Origin: Oryza sativa Japonica Group
Lineage: Eukaryota > Streptophyta > Magnoliopsida > Poales > Poaceae
Reading direction: 5' to 3'
Assembly: GCF_034140825.1 (NCBI RefSeq)
Contig: NC_089042.1
Span: forward strand, 22,780,001 to 22,844,000
DNA: 64,000 nt
Part shown: one piece after another, positions 47,685 to 58,159 of the stretch
Numbering within the stretch: the stretch's first letter is position 1
Layout: the number at the start of each line of letters is the position of its first letter
Notes under the pieces: generated by a model
What the model was told of the DNA's origin: nothing
Seen by the model: the letters and a program-made list of their open reading frames with translations, nothing else
Database searches by the model: none
Translations under genes and position numbers: made by a program

Positions 47685-48730
47685 TAAAAAGCAATGCAGG
47701 TGCAATGACCTGTCTGAAATGTGAACGAAAACATCTCCGGCGGATCACTATTGAACTCAAATTCGAGCTTACATTGAGATGCTCTAGTCTTAAGCAGTGG
47801 AGTAATACATAAAAATTGGAGATACTATAATACTAACTGTAAAGGACTCTCTAAGCTTCATGTTTATGAACTGTTTAAATTTAGAGAGTATATGGTGTAG
47901 TAAAGTACCTGATGCATAAGTGCATTGAAGTCGAGGCTCTCCACATGAGCAATCCCTTCCAAAGTTTTGCACAAGACTTGAGTGGTGACTTCTGAATCCA
48001 AGAAGATGACAGCATCCTCCAGACGCGGGAGCTCCCCTATCCTGCAGCCAAAATCCTGATCAACTGCCCAAATCCTAAGGGACCGGATGTTTGGTCCCCG
48101 GACGAACCACACCTCCGAGTGGTGGAAGCTGTGCACGTTGTCGAGAGACAATTCGAGGAGAAGCGGCGAGGCGGCGATCATCGCCTCCAGCTGCCTTTCC
48201 CCGTGTGGCGGGAGTTCGACCTCGGAGAGGGAGAGCTTGGTCAGCTTCAGGAACCCCACAAACGACGGCGGCTGCGGCGGTGGGAAGGTGCAACCCGCAA
48301 GGCTCAACGAGGAGAGCTCTAGGCAAGAGAAGATGCTGGGATCGAGGTTGTGCTTGCCTTCGATGATGGAGATCATCTCGAAGTAGAGGTGGAGGGACTG
48401 GACGCGCTTGCGGGGGAGGAGGCGGAGCCAGCGGACGGCGCGGTGGAACCAGCGCCGGGGGACTCGGAGGGTGACCGTACGGACGGGCGCGGCGGAGCGC
48501 TTCAGGACGGAGGAGATGGCGGCGGCGGGGTCGGAGGATCTGAAATCGAGGTCGAGGCCGCGAACTGAGCGCCATCGGCGGCGCCAGGCGTGGGAGAGGA
48601 CGGAGGTGCGGACGACGTCGCGTACGCCGAGGCGGGAGATGATGTTGTCGACGATCTCCGGTGGGAGCGCGGCTAGGTAGTCCGGCTCTACCGCCGGTGA
48701 ACGGCGGCGCTTGGCCTCTCCGGACGGCAT
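46873..48730 (-). CDS. F-box/LRR/FBD-like protein, type E copy 1 (frameshift in exon 3)
   Basis: Exons inferred 48730-47909, 47480-47331, 47161 to about 46873. Exon 1 (274 codons) holds basic N-terminus, F-box SLPPEIV-like (ALPPEIVDNIISRLGVRDVV) and LRR-like strands (CLELSSLSLAGCTFP). Exon 2 is LRR (LRSLDLHACLDQISSTS). Exon 3 in the sister gene (51784-53478) continues without break as FPRLRDVWLHSI; here two bases are missing at about 47076-47080, so the frame stops soon after, giving about 358 aa without the SNEMCFIKFVLSKARSLE block, which survives in the next frame. The start at 48730 is preferred over an upstream ATG (48814) because the sister gene starts at the matching place. Either a truncated or a decayed gene. 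Confidence 0.8.
47490..47765 (-). repeat. Extra exon-2-like pieces in intron 1 of type E copy 1
   Basis: On the minus strand, stretches resembling part of exon 2 (NPPERFSF with LRSLDLLACLEQI) recur at about 47505-47610, and a more degraded one at about 47700-47765. They are separated by a (TA)n run. A similar degraded piece lies at 52430-52515 in the sister gene. They look like old tandem duplications of the LRR exon. Confidence 0.65.
47598..47682. repeat. (TA)n microsatellite, about 42 units
   Basis: An uninterrupted TA dinucleotide run inside intron 1 of the type E copy 1 gene, between two exon-2-like pieces. Open frames of repeated Tyr-Ile here are artefacts. Confidence 0.95.
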
Positions 48731-49087
48731 TTCTTCGTTTTCTTTTTTGAGGCGACGATTGAAGTTCGCAATTGAGCGCCAAGAGAAAGCCCTCGTCCAA
48801 AATTTGGGCGCCAAAAGCCAGTCCAGACTGTCCAGTGCACGACGGTACGAGTGGGCCGTTGCTTGGGGAATTCGTTCGTCCCAAAACCCAAAAAAAAAAC
48901 ATAAGGGCTGTTCACTTTAATGTCATTTTCAATCATATCATTTTTTATAAAGTTACTAAAAGAATGTCTACGTTTATTTTATTGCTAAATTTGGTAATTA
49001 CATAAGAAATCTTGTCAAAATTTTAGCAATAATAACAACTTGCCAAATTTTGTTAAGGTTTATTTTGGCTACAATCTGAACAGACGG

Positions 49088-49900
49088 AAATGCTAATGGG
49101 CGGGTGATCGCTCCCCCGTCCGCCCAGCGATCACCCGTCCGCCCTCTCCCCTATATTCGATACACTCCTCCCTCCTCTCCCCCCTTCCTCCTTCCCTTCT
49201 TCTCTTCCTATTACAGTACACCACACAATTTTATTTAAAAAAAACAAAAAGTTAGAAAAAATTTATGTATAGAATACTATATAAAAAAATTGAATTTAAA
49301 TTCAAATTTGAATCGGCTATGTAAACTTTTGGCTTATAAACTTTGGGTCTATAAACTTTAGGTGTAAATATTTGAATTCAAATTCAAATTTGAATCAGAT
49401 ATAATTCAAATTCAAATTTGAATCGGGTATGTAAACTTTTGACTTATAAACTTTAGGTCTATAAACTTTAGATGTATAAACTTTAGATGCATAAAAATAC
49501 TATATATAGAAAATATTTGAATTAAAATTCAAATTTGAATCAGATATAATTCAAATTCAAATTTGAAACGGGTATGTAAACTTTTGACTTATAAACTTTG
49601 GGTCTATAAACTTTAGGTGTATAAACTTTAGATGTATAGAAATACTATATATAAAAAAATTTGAATTCAAATTCAAAATTTGAATCGGATATATAAACTT
49701 TTGACTTATAAACTTTGGGTCTCTAAACTTTAGATGTGTAAACTTGAGGTGTATAAACTTTAGGTGCATAAATTTACTAAAATAGGAAAGTAATACGGTG
49801 CCAAAAAAGAAACCAGGTGGAGGGAGAGAGAGGGGAGGAGATCAATCGCTACCCCCATCTCCAGGCGATCGATCGCCCATTAGGATCCCCCTGAACATGC
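49088..49900. mobile_element. TIR element (MITE-like), copy 1, upstream of type E copy 1
   Basis: Ends carry an inverted CTAATGGGCG / CGCCCATTAG with a GATCGC-rich inner part. The inside is AT-rich and built of repeats such as ATAAACTTTAGGTGTATAAA and TTCAAATTTGAATC. A second copy in reverse orientation lies at 53660-54095. No coding capacity; no clear target duplication found. Its left end lies about 360 bp upstream of the start codon at 48730. Confidence 0.65.
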
Positions 49901-49996
49901 CCTTAACTTAAACAGGGATGTGTCATGTGACCTCTCTGAATATAAATCTAAAAAAAAATTGTTGTACTAGAAGTCATATCATCTCAAAGATTGAGC

Positions 49997-50366
49997 TTTT
50001 TTTTGAAAGGAGTACTTATGGCATGTTTAGTTGGTGAAATGAAATTTTTTTTGTGTTAAATCAAACGTTTGACCGGATGTCGGAAGGAGTTTTCGGACAC
50101 GAATGAAAAAACTAATTTCATAACTTGCCTGAAAACTACGAGACAAATCTTTTGAGCCTAATTAGTCCGTCATTAGCACGTGTATGTTATTGTAGCACTT
50201 TATGGCTAATCATGGTCTAATTAGGCTCAAAAAATTCATCTCGCGATTTACATGTAAACTGTGCAATTGGTTTTCTTTTTATCTATATTTAATTCTTCAT
50301 ATATGTGTCAAAGATTTGATATGATGTTTTTGGGAAAAATTTTTGGGAACTAAACAGGGCCTTAAC
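49997..50366. mobile_element. Tourist-like MITE
   Basis: Ends GGCATGTTTAGTTGG and, inverted, GGCCCTGTTTAGTTCC (right end GGAACTAAACAGGGCC-like). TTA occurs just outside on both sides. The interior (CAAACGTTTGACCGGATGTC, GAGCCTAATTAGTCC) is of a type very common in rice introns and promoters. No coding capacity. Confidence 0.75.
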
Positions 50367-50621
50367 ATTGCCATAAGATAGTTTGCAGTAATGAACAGTG
50401 ATATAATTATAACATATCATCTGTGATGAAATGGGGTTCCCAGAAGGTTGACCTTTCCAGCTTAAAGGTTGATGAGAACAATAAGCGGAATACATCAACT
50501 TAATGTTGATAAAATGCAGAGGAAAAATTGCAAACCTTGTCATTCACATCTTTTTTTTCCAACTCAAGATGTAAACAATGACACGTAAATTGTATTTTGA
50601 TTAACTCTTATACTACCTCCG

Positions 50622-50845
50622 GGTTAGTAATACATGTCATCTTGGATGAGGCTATTATTCAAATTAAAAAAATTAAACTAGAAATAACATCTGAAATATT
50701 TATCTTATAAAAAACACTTTAATGAAATAATATATTTATTGATATGTCTACATATATTGTAATAAAAAATAATGATCAAAGTTGCTATTTGAAAACTACG
50801 TCATTATCTAAAATGATAAGTATTATCAGCCTTTAGAGGGAGTAT
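50622..50845. mobile_element. Stowaway-like MITE
   Basis: Ends ACTACCTCCGGGTTAGTAAT and, inverted, ATACTCCCTCTAAAGGCTGA, an imperfect CTCCCTCCG-type inverted repeat with TA at the borders. AT-rich inside, no coding capacity. Confidence 0.65.
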
Positions 50846-50997
50846 AACAAATTAGCAAATGATATGAGGATAGAAGATTAATTTTCTGATCGTATTTATA
50901 AATGGACTGGTAAGGTCATTAACTCATTATTGATTACATCGAATTAGATGTTTTTATTTATTTTTTTTGAAGAGGCCTATAATTAAATAGACAAATA

Positions 50998-51248
50998 CTC
51001 CCTCCATACTCGTATAGGGAGTCGTTTTGGATAGCGACACGGTCTCCAAAACACAACTTTAACTTCTTGTTTTTATAAAAATATTTATTGAATATACTTT
51101 TATGAAAGTATTTTTCAAGACAAGTCTATTCATATATTTTTTTACATTTTTAAACTCAACAACTTAAAAGTTATTTATGATTTATATTCTCAATGTTTGA
51201 CTTAAACATTGTTCTAAACGACTTTTTTTACGAGTACGGAGGGAGTAC
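50998..51248. mobile_element. Stowaway-like MITE
   Basis: CTCCCTCCATACTCGTATAG at the left and its inverted match TACGAGTACGGAGGGAGTA at the right. It is closely related to the element at 57092-57345 (shared GTCGTTTTGGA and GACACGGTCTCCAAAACA). TA borders, typical of Stowaway/mariner. Confidence 0.85.
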
Positions 51249-51783
51249 GTGTGCCCCAGCTGCAAATGGTGATCAGTTGCACCTTCTGAGCTTGATCAAG
51301 TCACGCAACTACATCATTTGAATGAAAAGAAATGATATTATGGTGAAAAATGATGAAGAAACAGAGTGGCATAAGCTTTTAATTATTCCAAAATCACCAT
51401 TTTGTTATTCTCATTAGTGAAATATGGATGGAATTTGAAGGCAGAAATTCAGAATATGATCATAAACAACCTTGCAATTAGGGTAAAGAGATAACTAAAG
51501 CACAGTGATTCTAACTGAAAAACCTGAAGATTGGAAAAGTAAAAGGGATTGAATCCTCATTCGGGAATTAATAACAATGGGAAGGCATTATTTAAACTTC
51601 ATCAAAATATATAGGCAAGCAGTATGCATTACCTACATAGGCACACTATTGCAGATGTCATGCATGTTGCCTGATGGAAATTCAACATCCACACAGTTCA
51701 ACAGAGATATCTTTCACTGAATACAAACAATGGGATGAAAAAGCATGAGAAGTTCAGGTGCTCTGCAAAGTCAAGCTAGCCAG

Positions 51784-53478
51784 TCATCCACGGATGAGTC
51801 TGAGCTTAGCTAACGGCGATGCTCTTTTGTATTTTGCCATCTCTATGCATGCCTCCTGATAAGATAACCTACTGGAGGTGACACGAACAGAGAACAGTTC
51901 TAGCGATCTTGCTTTGGATAGGACAAACTTGATGAAGCACATCTCATTTGAGGAGCAGTCAATACTATGTAACCAGACATCTCGAAGTCTAGGGAAAATG
52001 TCATCACTTGCTTGTGCGTTTGCGAATCCTTCGACAGATCCAGCATCCACTTCATCATCATCACAATCAACCTACCAAAGGAAGAACATAATTTGTGAAT
52101 TGCAAATGTTATAAATGCAAATAAATAACTCAATCAGCCAAAACAGATATTGGAACTCTCTGCTTATTGAAAAGATCCGCGAATTGTTTGCGCATTCACG
52201 ATCTAGCCATCTAGGAACCATAATATGTAAAGTAACTTTCTGGGGTTTTCTACATTACCTCGATTTCAAGTGTTTCCAGGTTCGGGGCACTTCTAAGTAT
52301 GCAAAAGACCCAAGAAGTACTTGAGATTTGATCTAGACAAGCATGCAGGTCCAACGACCTCAAGTTCTGAAAAGTGAATGAAAACCTCTCCGGTGGGTTA
52401 CCATTGAACTGCAAATCACAATAGTACATTAGATTTGGTCTAGACAAGAATCCAGGTGTAATAACCTCAAATGTGAATAAAAACCTCTGGTGAATTACCA
52501 CTGAATTTAGATTCGAGTTTACATTGAGCTGCTCTAATTTTTACCCACTAGTGAGTATAAAAACTGTAAAAGGATTTTAAGTTTCATGGTTTGCTAACTG
52601 TTAATTAAAAATTTGGAGGGCACGGGACGCACGGTGAAGCAACTAGCAAAGTAAAGTACCTGGTCTGTAATTGCATCGAATCCAAGAGTCTCCGCATGAC
52701 TAATCCCTTCCAGAATTTTGCACAAAACTTCAGTCTTGATGGCCGACGCGAAGACGATGGCGTGCTCTAGCCGCGGGAGCTCCCCTATCCTGCAGCCATA
52801 ATCGTAATCCGTCCAGATCCAAACGGACCGGAGGTTTGGTCCCCGGATGAACCACCTCTCCCAGTGATGGAGGCTGCGCACGTTCGAGAGAGACAGCTCG
52901 ACGAGAAGCGGCGACGCGGCGATCATCGCCTCCAGCCGCCTCCCCCCGTGGCGCGGGAGGTCGATCTCGGAGAGGGACAGCTTGGTCAACTCCGGGAACC
53001 CCACAAACGACGGCGGCGGCGGCGACGGCGGGAAGATGCAGCCCTCGAGGACCAGCGTGGTGAGCTCCAGGCAGGAGAGGATGCTGGGGTCGAGGCTGGG
53101 CTTCTCGCCGAACACGAACTCGAAGTGGAGGTCGAGGGACTGGACGCGCTTGCGGGGGAGGAGGCGGAGCCAGTGGACGGCGCGGCGGAACCGGCGACCG
53201 GGGACTCGGAGGCCGAGCCCGCGGACCGGCGCGGCGGCGCGCTTCAGGACGGAGGAGATGGCGGCGGCGGGGGCGGAGGATCTGAAGCTGAGGTCGAGGC
53301 CGCGGACGGACTCCCAGCGGCGGCGCCAGGCGCGGGAGAGGGCGGAGGTGCGGACGACGTCGCGTATGTCGAGGCGGGAGATGATGTCGTCGACGATCTC
53401 CGGCGGGAGGCCGGCCAGGAAGTCCGGCTCCGCCGCCGGCAAACGGCGGCGCTTGGCCCTATATTCTTCGCGCGGCAT
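51784..53478 (-). CDS. F-box/LRR/FBD-like protein, type E copy 2 (open, 418 aa)
   Basis: Exons inferred: 53478-52660 (273 codons), 52408-52259 (50) and 52071-51784 (96 with stop), all phase 0 with GT/AG borders. Basic N-terminus; F-box at about 20-58 (GLPPEIVDDIISRLDIRDVV); LRR-like strands (CLELTTLVLEGCIFP, FPELTKLSLSEIDLP); exon 2 LRSLDLHACLDQISS; exon 3 FPRLRDVWLHSIDC, SNEMCFIKFVLSKARSLE and KYKRASPLAKLR, an FBD-like end. Unlike type A there is no mini-exon: the stop lies directly after RLIRG. It is the open member of the pair with the gene at 46873-48730. Likely a substrate receptor in an SCF complex. Confidence 0.88.
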
Positions 53479-53659
53479 TTTTCCCTTTTTGGGTCGCCGT
53501 CGATTTTACTTCGCAAATCGCATTTGAGCCCGGGCTTTAAAAGCTAACCAAAATATTTTGCCGCGAAAGCACGATCTTAGCCACATTTTTCGCGGGAAAG
53601 AAATTGTTCCCCAAAAATTTTCGGCGGTCAAAAACCAGTGACACAAACTCCGAAAAGCA

Positions 53660-54095
53660 TGATGGGCGATCACCCCTCCTCCACCTCCACGTGATTTTTT
53701 TTACACCACATTACTTTTCTATTTTAATAAATTTATATACCTAAAAATTATACACCTCAAGTTTACACATTCAAATTTTATACACCTAAAGTTTATATAT
53801 CCGATTCAAATATGAATTTGAATTTAAATATTTTTTATATATAATATTTCTATACATCTAAAGTTTATACACCTAAAGTTTATAAGCTCAAAGTTGATAG
53901 TAGTAAGTCAAAAGTTTATAAATCTGATTCAATTTTTTATATATATATAGTATTTTCATACATAATTTTTTCTAACTTTATCTTTTTATAAAAAAATATG
54001 ATGTAGTAGGAAGAGAATAAGGGGAGGAGGAAGGAGAAGAGGAGCGCGTTAGGGGGGATGGCCGGATGGGGGTGCCCATTAGCAACCCCCACAAA
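53660..54095. mobile_element. TIR element (MITE-like), copy 2, reverse orientation, upstream of type E copy 2
   Basis: Left GATGGGCGATCACCC and right GGGTGCCCATTAG are inverted ends of the family at 49088-49900. Shared inner repeats (TACACCTAAAGTTTATA) run on the opposite strand to copy 1. It begins about 180 bp upstream of the F-box start codon at 53478. No coding capacity. Confidence 0.65.
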
Positions 54096-54443
54096 CCCAC
54101 AACTCACAAATAATATACTATCTTCATCTCAAAATATAACTAGCTAGGACAGGATGCGAGATATAGGTATATTATTATAGTACAGGGGAAGTAATCGCTT
54201 GTACTCCATCTACACGCCTACGACGATCCGGAACTTATCATTGGCGAATCCGATTCTGCTTCGAGTTGGTGCTCTTCTGATCCGATTCGGATTCGAGCTC
54301 GAGCCCCTTATATCGAGGCATCGTCACGGCAGCTCAGGCAGTCAAGCTCTCAGCTCAGACGAGAACTCAACAACTCGAGCAATCACACCGGTTCACCGTC
54401 GTCGTTGCTCTAGCGCCGCCGCCGCGAGCTCGCCCGCGTCATC

Positions 54444-55780
54444 ATGCCGACACCGTACGCTCCGCAGCAGGTGAGGAAGCAGGGGCGGATCCCACGTGAT
54501 TCATGGGTATTCACCTGAATACCCATATAATTTAAAAAAAAATAACTATATATAGGTATGTTATGCATATATACATGAGAAATTAGAAGGAAGTACAGCA
54601 TGTATATCCCAAATGAAAAGAAGCCCATTTATTCGCAGCAGACCATACATTCCTCCCCATCTTGGCCCAACGAATAGGCCCACTGGCCCAAAAACGAACA
54701 AAACCCTAGTCTCTATCCCCCGGTCAGCCAGTCCCCACCCCTTCTGTCGTCCCAGCCCCAATCCGCCGCGCCTCCACTCATCCCCACCGACGGGCGACGG
54801 GGCATCGAGAGCTCAACGCTCGGCGGCGCCGGCCGCCGGCTCGGCGCGTCGCCAGAATCGCCACCAGCCTCATCTCCCTGGACCCTGGTCCCTGGGCCTG
54901 CTGCTGCGGAGGCGGCGTGGCTTGCGACGACGCCGCCGCCTCCTCGGGGACGGGCAACGCTGAGCAGCTGAGGTTCGCACGGACGGCGGCGGCGCTGCGG
55001 CGCACGGCGGCAGCCGGTTGCGGCGACGCACCCCCGCGTCGGCGCGTCCCCTTGGTCCCTAGACAGCTGGACAGTGGACTGGCACTGGTAAAATAAATCC
55101 TCTTGTCAAATTCCCCAAGCGATTGGCCATTGCTTAATTGCTATTGCTTAGAAGTTAAATTAGTCAGAAATTTGAACTGGAGGTCTTGAAATTTGAAAAA
55201 TGAAGAAGAAGAAGACAATAGATTTGAAGTCTTTGTGGGAAAGGTCAACCAAGTCTCAGAAAGTAGCTTCCACCTCTGATCCAAAACCATTAACCATTGA
55301 GAGTGAAGTTCAGATCCCAGAAAATACCCCTTCTAGTCCTATTCAGCTACTACTTGAAGCACCCAATGCCCATGATAGTGATATGTCCCCAAGTGTGCAG
55401 TTGGAGATAGACATCTTGACTATTGTGCTACTGTTTGTACCTTTAAGGCTTTAAACATGTCATTACCACTCCTGTATGATTTTCCTAGTCCAATTTTTTG
55501 AGTTCTGTATGATTTTTTTTCAACTTTGAATACCCTTTGCTCAAATCCTGGATCCGCCACTGTGAGGAAGGTGCTCGCCGCGCGGCGGCGCGATGACAAG
55601 AACGGCCAGGTCAGCGGGAGGGCGGCGTCCCTTCCGCCTGCGGACGAGACGACGAAGGCGGCGACGACGGCGACGGAGAAGGAGGAGGCGGCCGAGGTCG
55701 TCGCACCGGCGCCGGTGGGCTACTTCTCAGCGGTTGCTCCGATGGCGCTGTGGACGCGCGTCACGACCGGGAGACGTTGA
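54444..55780 (+). CDS. Small unrecognised open frame split by a hAT element
   Basis: ATG at 54444 gives MPTPYAPQQVRK, where the hAT insertion begins; the same frame resumes at 55563 as VRKVLAARRRDDKNGQVSG and runs to WTRVTTGRR and a stop at 55778-55780. The 8-bp duplication makes the junction readable with VRK on both sides. The split protein is about 81 aa without the insertion, rich in Ala, Arg and Glu, with no recognised domain. It may be a genuine small host gene or the remnant of one; the upstream GC-rich sequence (54199-54443) may be its leader. Confidence 0.4.
54480..55562 (+). mobile_element. Non-autonomous hAT element
   Basis: The ends are CAGGGGCGGATCC and GGATCCGCCACTG (inverted), with a perfect 8-bp target duplication TGAGGAAG at 54472-54479 and 55563-55570. 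The inside contains an open frame at 55200-55454 that begins MKKKKTIDLKSLWERSTKSQ, resembling the N-terminus of plant hAT (zf-MYM/TTF-type) transposases, but it ends after 84 codons and no catalytic core is present, so it is a deletion derivative of a larger element. Confidence 0.9.
55200..55454 (+). pseudogene. Remnant N-terminus of hAT transposase
   Basis: 84 aa, MKKKKTIDLKSLWERSTKSQ followed by a Pro/Ser/Glu-rich stretch. Its start resembles the KK-TIDSFF-type leader of zf-TTF hAT transposases. No BED finger, DDE core or dimer region. Identification is from a short motif only. Confidence 0.45.
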
Positions 55781-55807
55781 TGCTGATGCTGCTGGTGCCA
55801 GGGTTTG

Positions 55808-56025
55808 ACTTACCGTCGGTAACCGCGCGGTTACCGGCCTTACCACGGGGTATGGTAATAGAAAAACCGCGATAACCGCCTTAAATTCAAATAAATTTTA
55901 AAAATAATTTGAATTTTTAATAAATTTTGCACGGTTTCATACGGTTTTTCATGATTCCCGCGCGGTAATCGTGCTTACCGCCGGAACGCGGTAACCCCGG
56001 TCCCAACGGTTTTGGAAACCCTGGA
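55808..56025. mobile_element. MITE-like TIR element
   Basis: CAGGGTTTGACTTACCG at the left and an inverted GTTTTGGAAACCCTG at the right; within it AACCGCGCGGTTACCGG has many CG-rich inverted pairs with CGCGGTAACCCCGG. This suits a hAT-type MITE but the target duplication is unclear. Confidence 0.55.
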
Positions 56026-56187
56026 GCCTGGTGCGCGAGGAGATTAGCAAACGGTCGTTACAAAACTCAAGTTTTAGGCGGATTTGTAGGGAATGATGGT
56101 TAGAATTGTTACCGTGCCATTTTGTTTTTATTTCCACTTTCGACGTGTTGTTGCTTAGCTTAGAGAGGAGAAAAAAAAAAGAGCATC

Positions 56188-57064
56188 TTTAACTATCTCT
56201 CCAAATCTAACTCTCCAAATATCTATTTGGCCAACTCTTTATCTAATTTAGCCGGTCAAACTCTTATTTACTCCAACAACCTCTCCATTCATCCTCTCTA
56301 TTATGAGCCTATGACAGTGGGACCCACGTGTCAGTCTTTACAACCCTTTATTCTTCCTCATCTCTCCCCCCTTTTCCCCAAACCCCCTCTGCTCAGCTCG
56401 TAGTAGGTGCCGCCGCCATCGTCTCATCGCCATCCGCCGCCGCCGCTCGGGGCAAGCTCGCGTGGACGCGGGGCGGCCAATCGGTGTGGGCAGCGAACAC
56501 GACGGCAGGAGCGAGACGGCAGCGTCCTCTACTACATGCCGCACCGGCCGAATCCGCCGGGGCATGGCGATGACGACGGCAGGCGACGATGACCTCGGCT
56601 GGCGACGGATCTGGCGACAGCACCGACAACGGCTGGCGATGACGTCGATGACACGGCGTCTGGCAACGACGACCTCGGAGACGACGGTTGACGACGGCGC
56701 CGACGACAGCTGGCGACGGCGCAATGACGACCTCGCGGATCTGGCGACGACGCGATGACGGCGGCGTCCGGCAACAACGGATCTGGCGACGGCGACGGCG
56801 GCGTTCGGCAACGACGACCTCGACAGCACCAGCGATGTCATCTCGATGACGACGATTGGCGGAGAGAGAGGGAGAGAGGGATGCTATCGGCGTGGGGCCC
56901 ACGATTGGCTAGGCTATCTTGTCTGGCCAAATTTGGCTAGTGCAAGGACTTTGGCCAGCCGGATGGCTTGGCCAGTCCGATAGCCAGTCTGTTGGATGGT
57001 GAAATTGAGCTAAAATTGCCAAAATTTAACTTAGAGGGGGATAAGGACACTGTTGGAGATGCTG
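56188..57064. mobile_element. GC-rich TIR-flanked element, possibly gene-carrying
   Basis: Left AGAGCATCTTTAACTATCTC and right, inverted, AACAGCATCTCCAACAGTG, an imperfect match. The middle (56395-56880) is a low-complexity GAC/GGCGACG-rich stretch giving long open frames in several directions, none like a known protein. The family is not established. Confidence 0.45.
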
Positions 57065-57091
57065 TTAGAGAACACATTTTTTACGATTGTG

Positions 57092-57345
57092 TACTCCCTC
57101 CGTACTCGTAAAAGAAGTCGTTTTGGAGAGCGACACAGTCTCCAAAACATAACGTTCACTTCTTGTTTCTATAAAGATATTTATTGAAAAGTGATATATG
57201 TATATTTTTATGAAATTATTTTTCAAGACAAATCTATTCATATAATTTTTATATTTTCAAACTCAACAACTTAAGAGTTAATCATGATTTATATTTTTAA
57301 GGTTTGATTTAACATTGTACTAAACAATCTTATATAGGAGGGAGT
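57092..57345. mobile_element. Stowaway-like MITE
   Basis: TACTCCCTCCGTACTCGTAA at the left and, inverted, AACTCCCTCCTATATAAG at the right, with the same interior as the element at 50998-51248. No coding content. Confidence 0.8.
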
Positions 57346-57895
57346 TAATCTAATTACCCAGTAAAAAAAAGTGTTCCTGCCCACTAGTCACTACCATTGT
57401 TATTGAGTTAAGATTTTTAACGCGGTTACAATGTTATTGCACTGATTTGATTAGTAAGCACGCCCCCCGTGCGCGTCCTGGCGATTCAAGTGGATCTGGG
57501 GCTTTCTTCTGCTACAGTGCTACTCCGTGCACTGCACTGCTGGCCCCGCTCCCCATTCAATGGGCTCATGCTACTGTGCCAGAGTCCCGAAACGCACGAA
57601 CACGGAAGCGTACGTACGTACGTGCCCGGGACCGGACTGCACAAACCCAAACGTGTGACGCTGCCATTCTGCGTGAACCAAGTACGCTTTTTTTTTTCAT
57701 CGTAAAAAAAAAAGAAGTACTCCTACAGTTTTTTATTTTATTTTTTTTCCTAAACGGAAGTTTTGGTGCGAAGGAAGAGCCGGATTCAGCAAAGAAATTA
57801 ATTAACAATTCAGATGGGTCATTGGGAACAGAGGAGTAGGGGAGGACCGAGCCGTGCCATTTCTCTTTGTTTCTTGTGCACGCTCGTCGATGGCT

Positions 57896-58155
57896 TTAGA
57901 GCAAGGATAATAATATAGCTAACTTCCTACTATTAGTCTATCTTAAAGCCAACCTATATAATAGATTAGCTATAAGGTTAGCTACAATTTTCTTCTCCTC
58001 TCTCTATCTCTCACTTATATATTTAATGTACTTGTCTTTGAGTTTGTGATAAGCTAGCTCTTACATGAGAGTCAACATCTTTAATTTTTCACTACCTTTC
58101 TCCTCCACCTAAGTTTATAGTAGGCTTATAACTCATTATTATACTTGCTCTTATT
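57896..58155. mobile_element. Tourist-like MITE
   Basis: GAGCAAGGATAATAATATAG at the left, inverted match of ATTATACTTGCTC at the right, with TTA outside both ends. AT-rich, noncoding. Confidence 0.75.
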
Positions 58156-58159
58156 AAAC

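Noticed and set aside
47501-47760. Open frames made of repeated Tyr-Ile
   Set aside because: Translations of a (TA)n microsatellite.
49300-49790. Regular short direct repeats that could suggest a CRISPR-like array
   Set aside because: The repeats are AT-rich, irregular, without unique spacers, inside a plant TIR element.
56338-56902. Overlapping minus-strand frames of 167 and 169 codons
   Set aside because: Low-complexity GAC/CGTC-rich sequence within a TIR-flanked element gives open frames in several phases.
57447-57839. 130-codon open frame with a GC-rich start
   Set aside because: No recognisable domain, runs into homopolymer T/A stretches, and there is no promoter or splice context.
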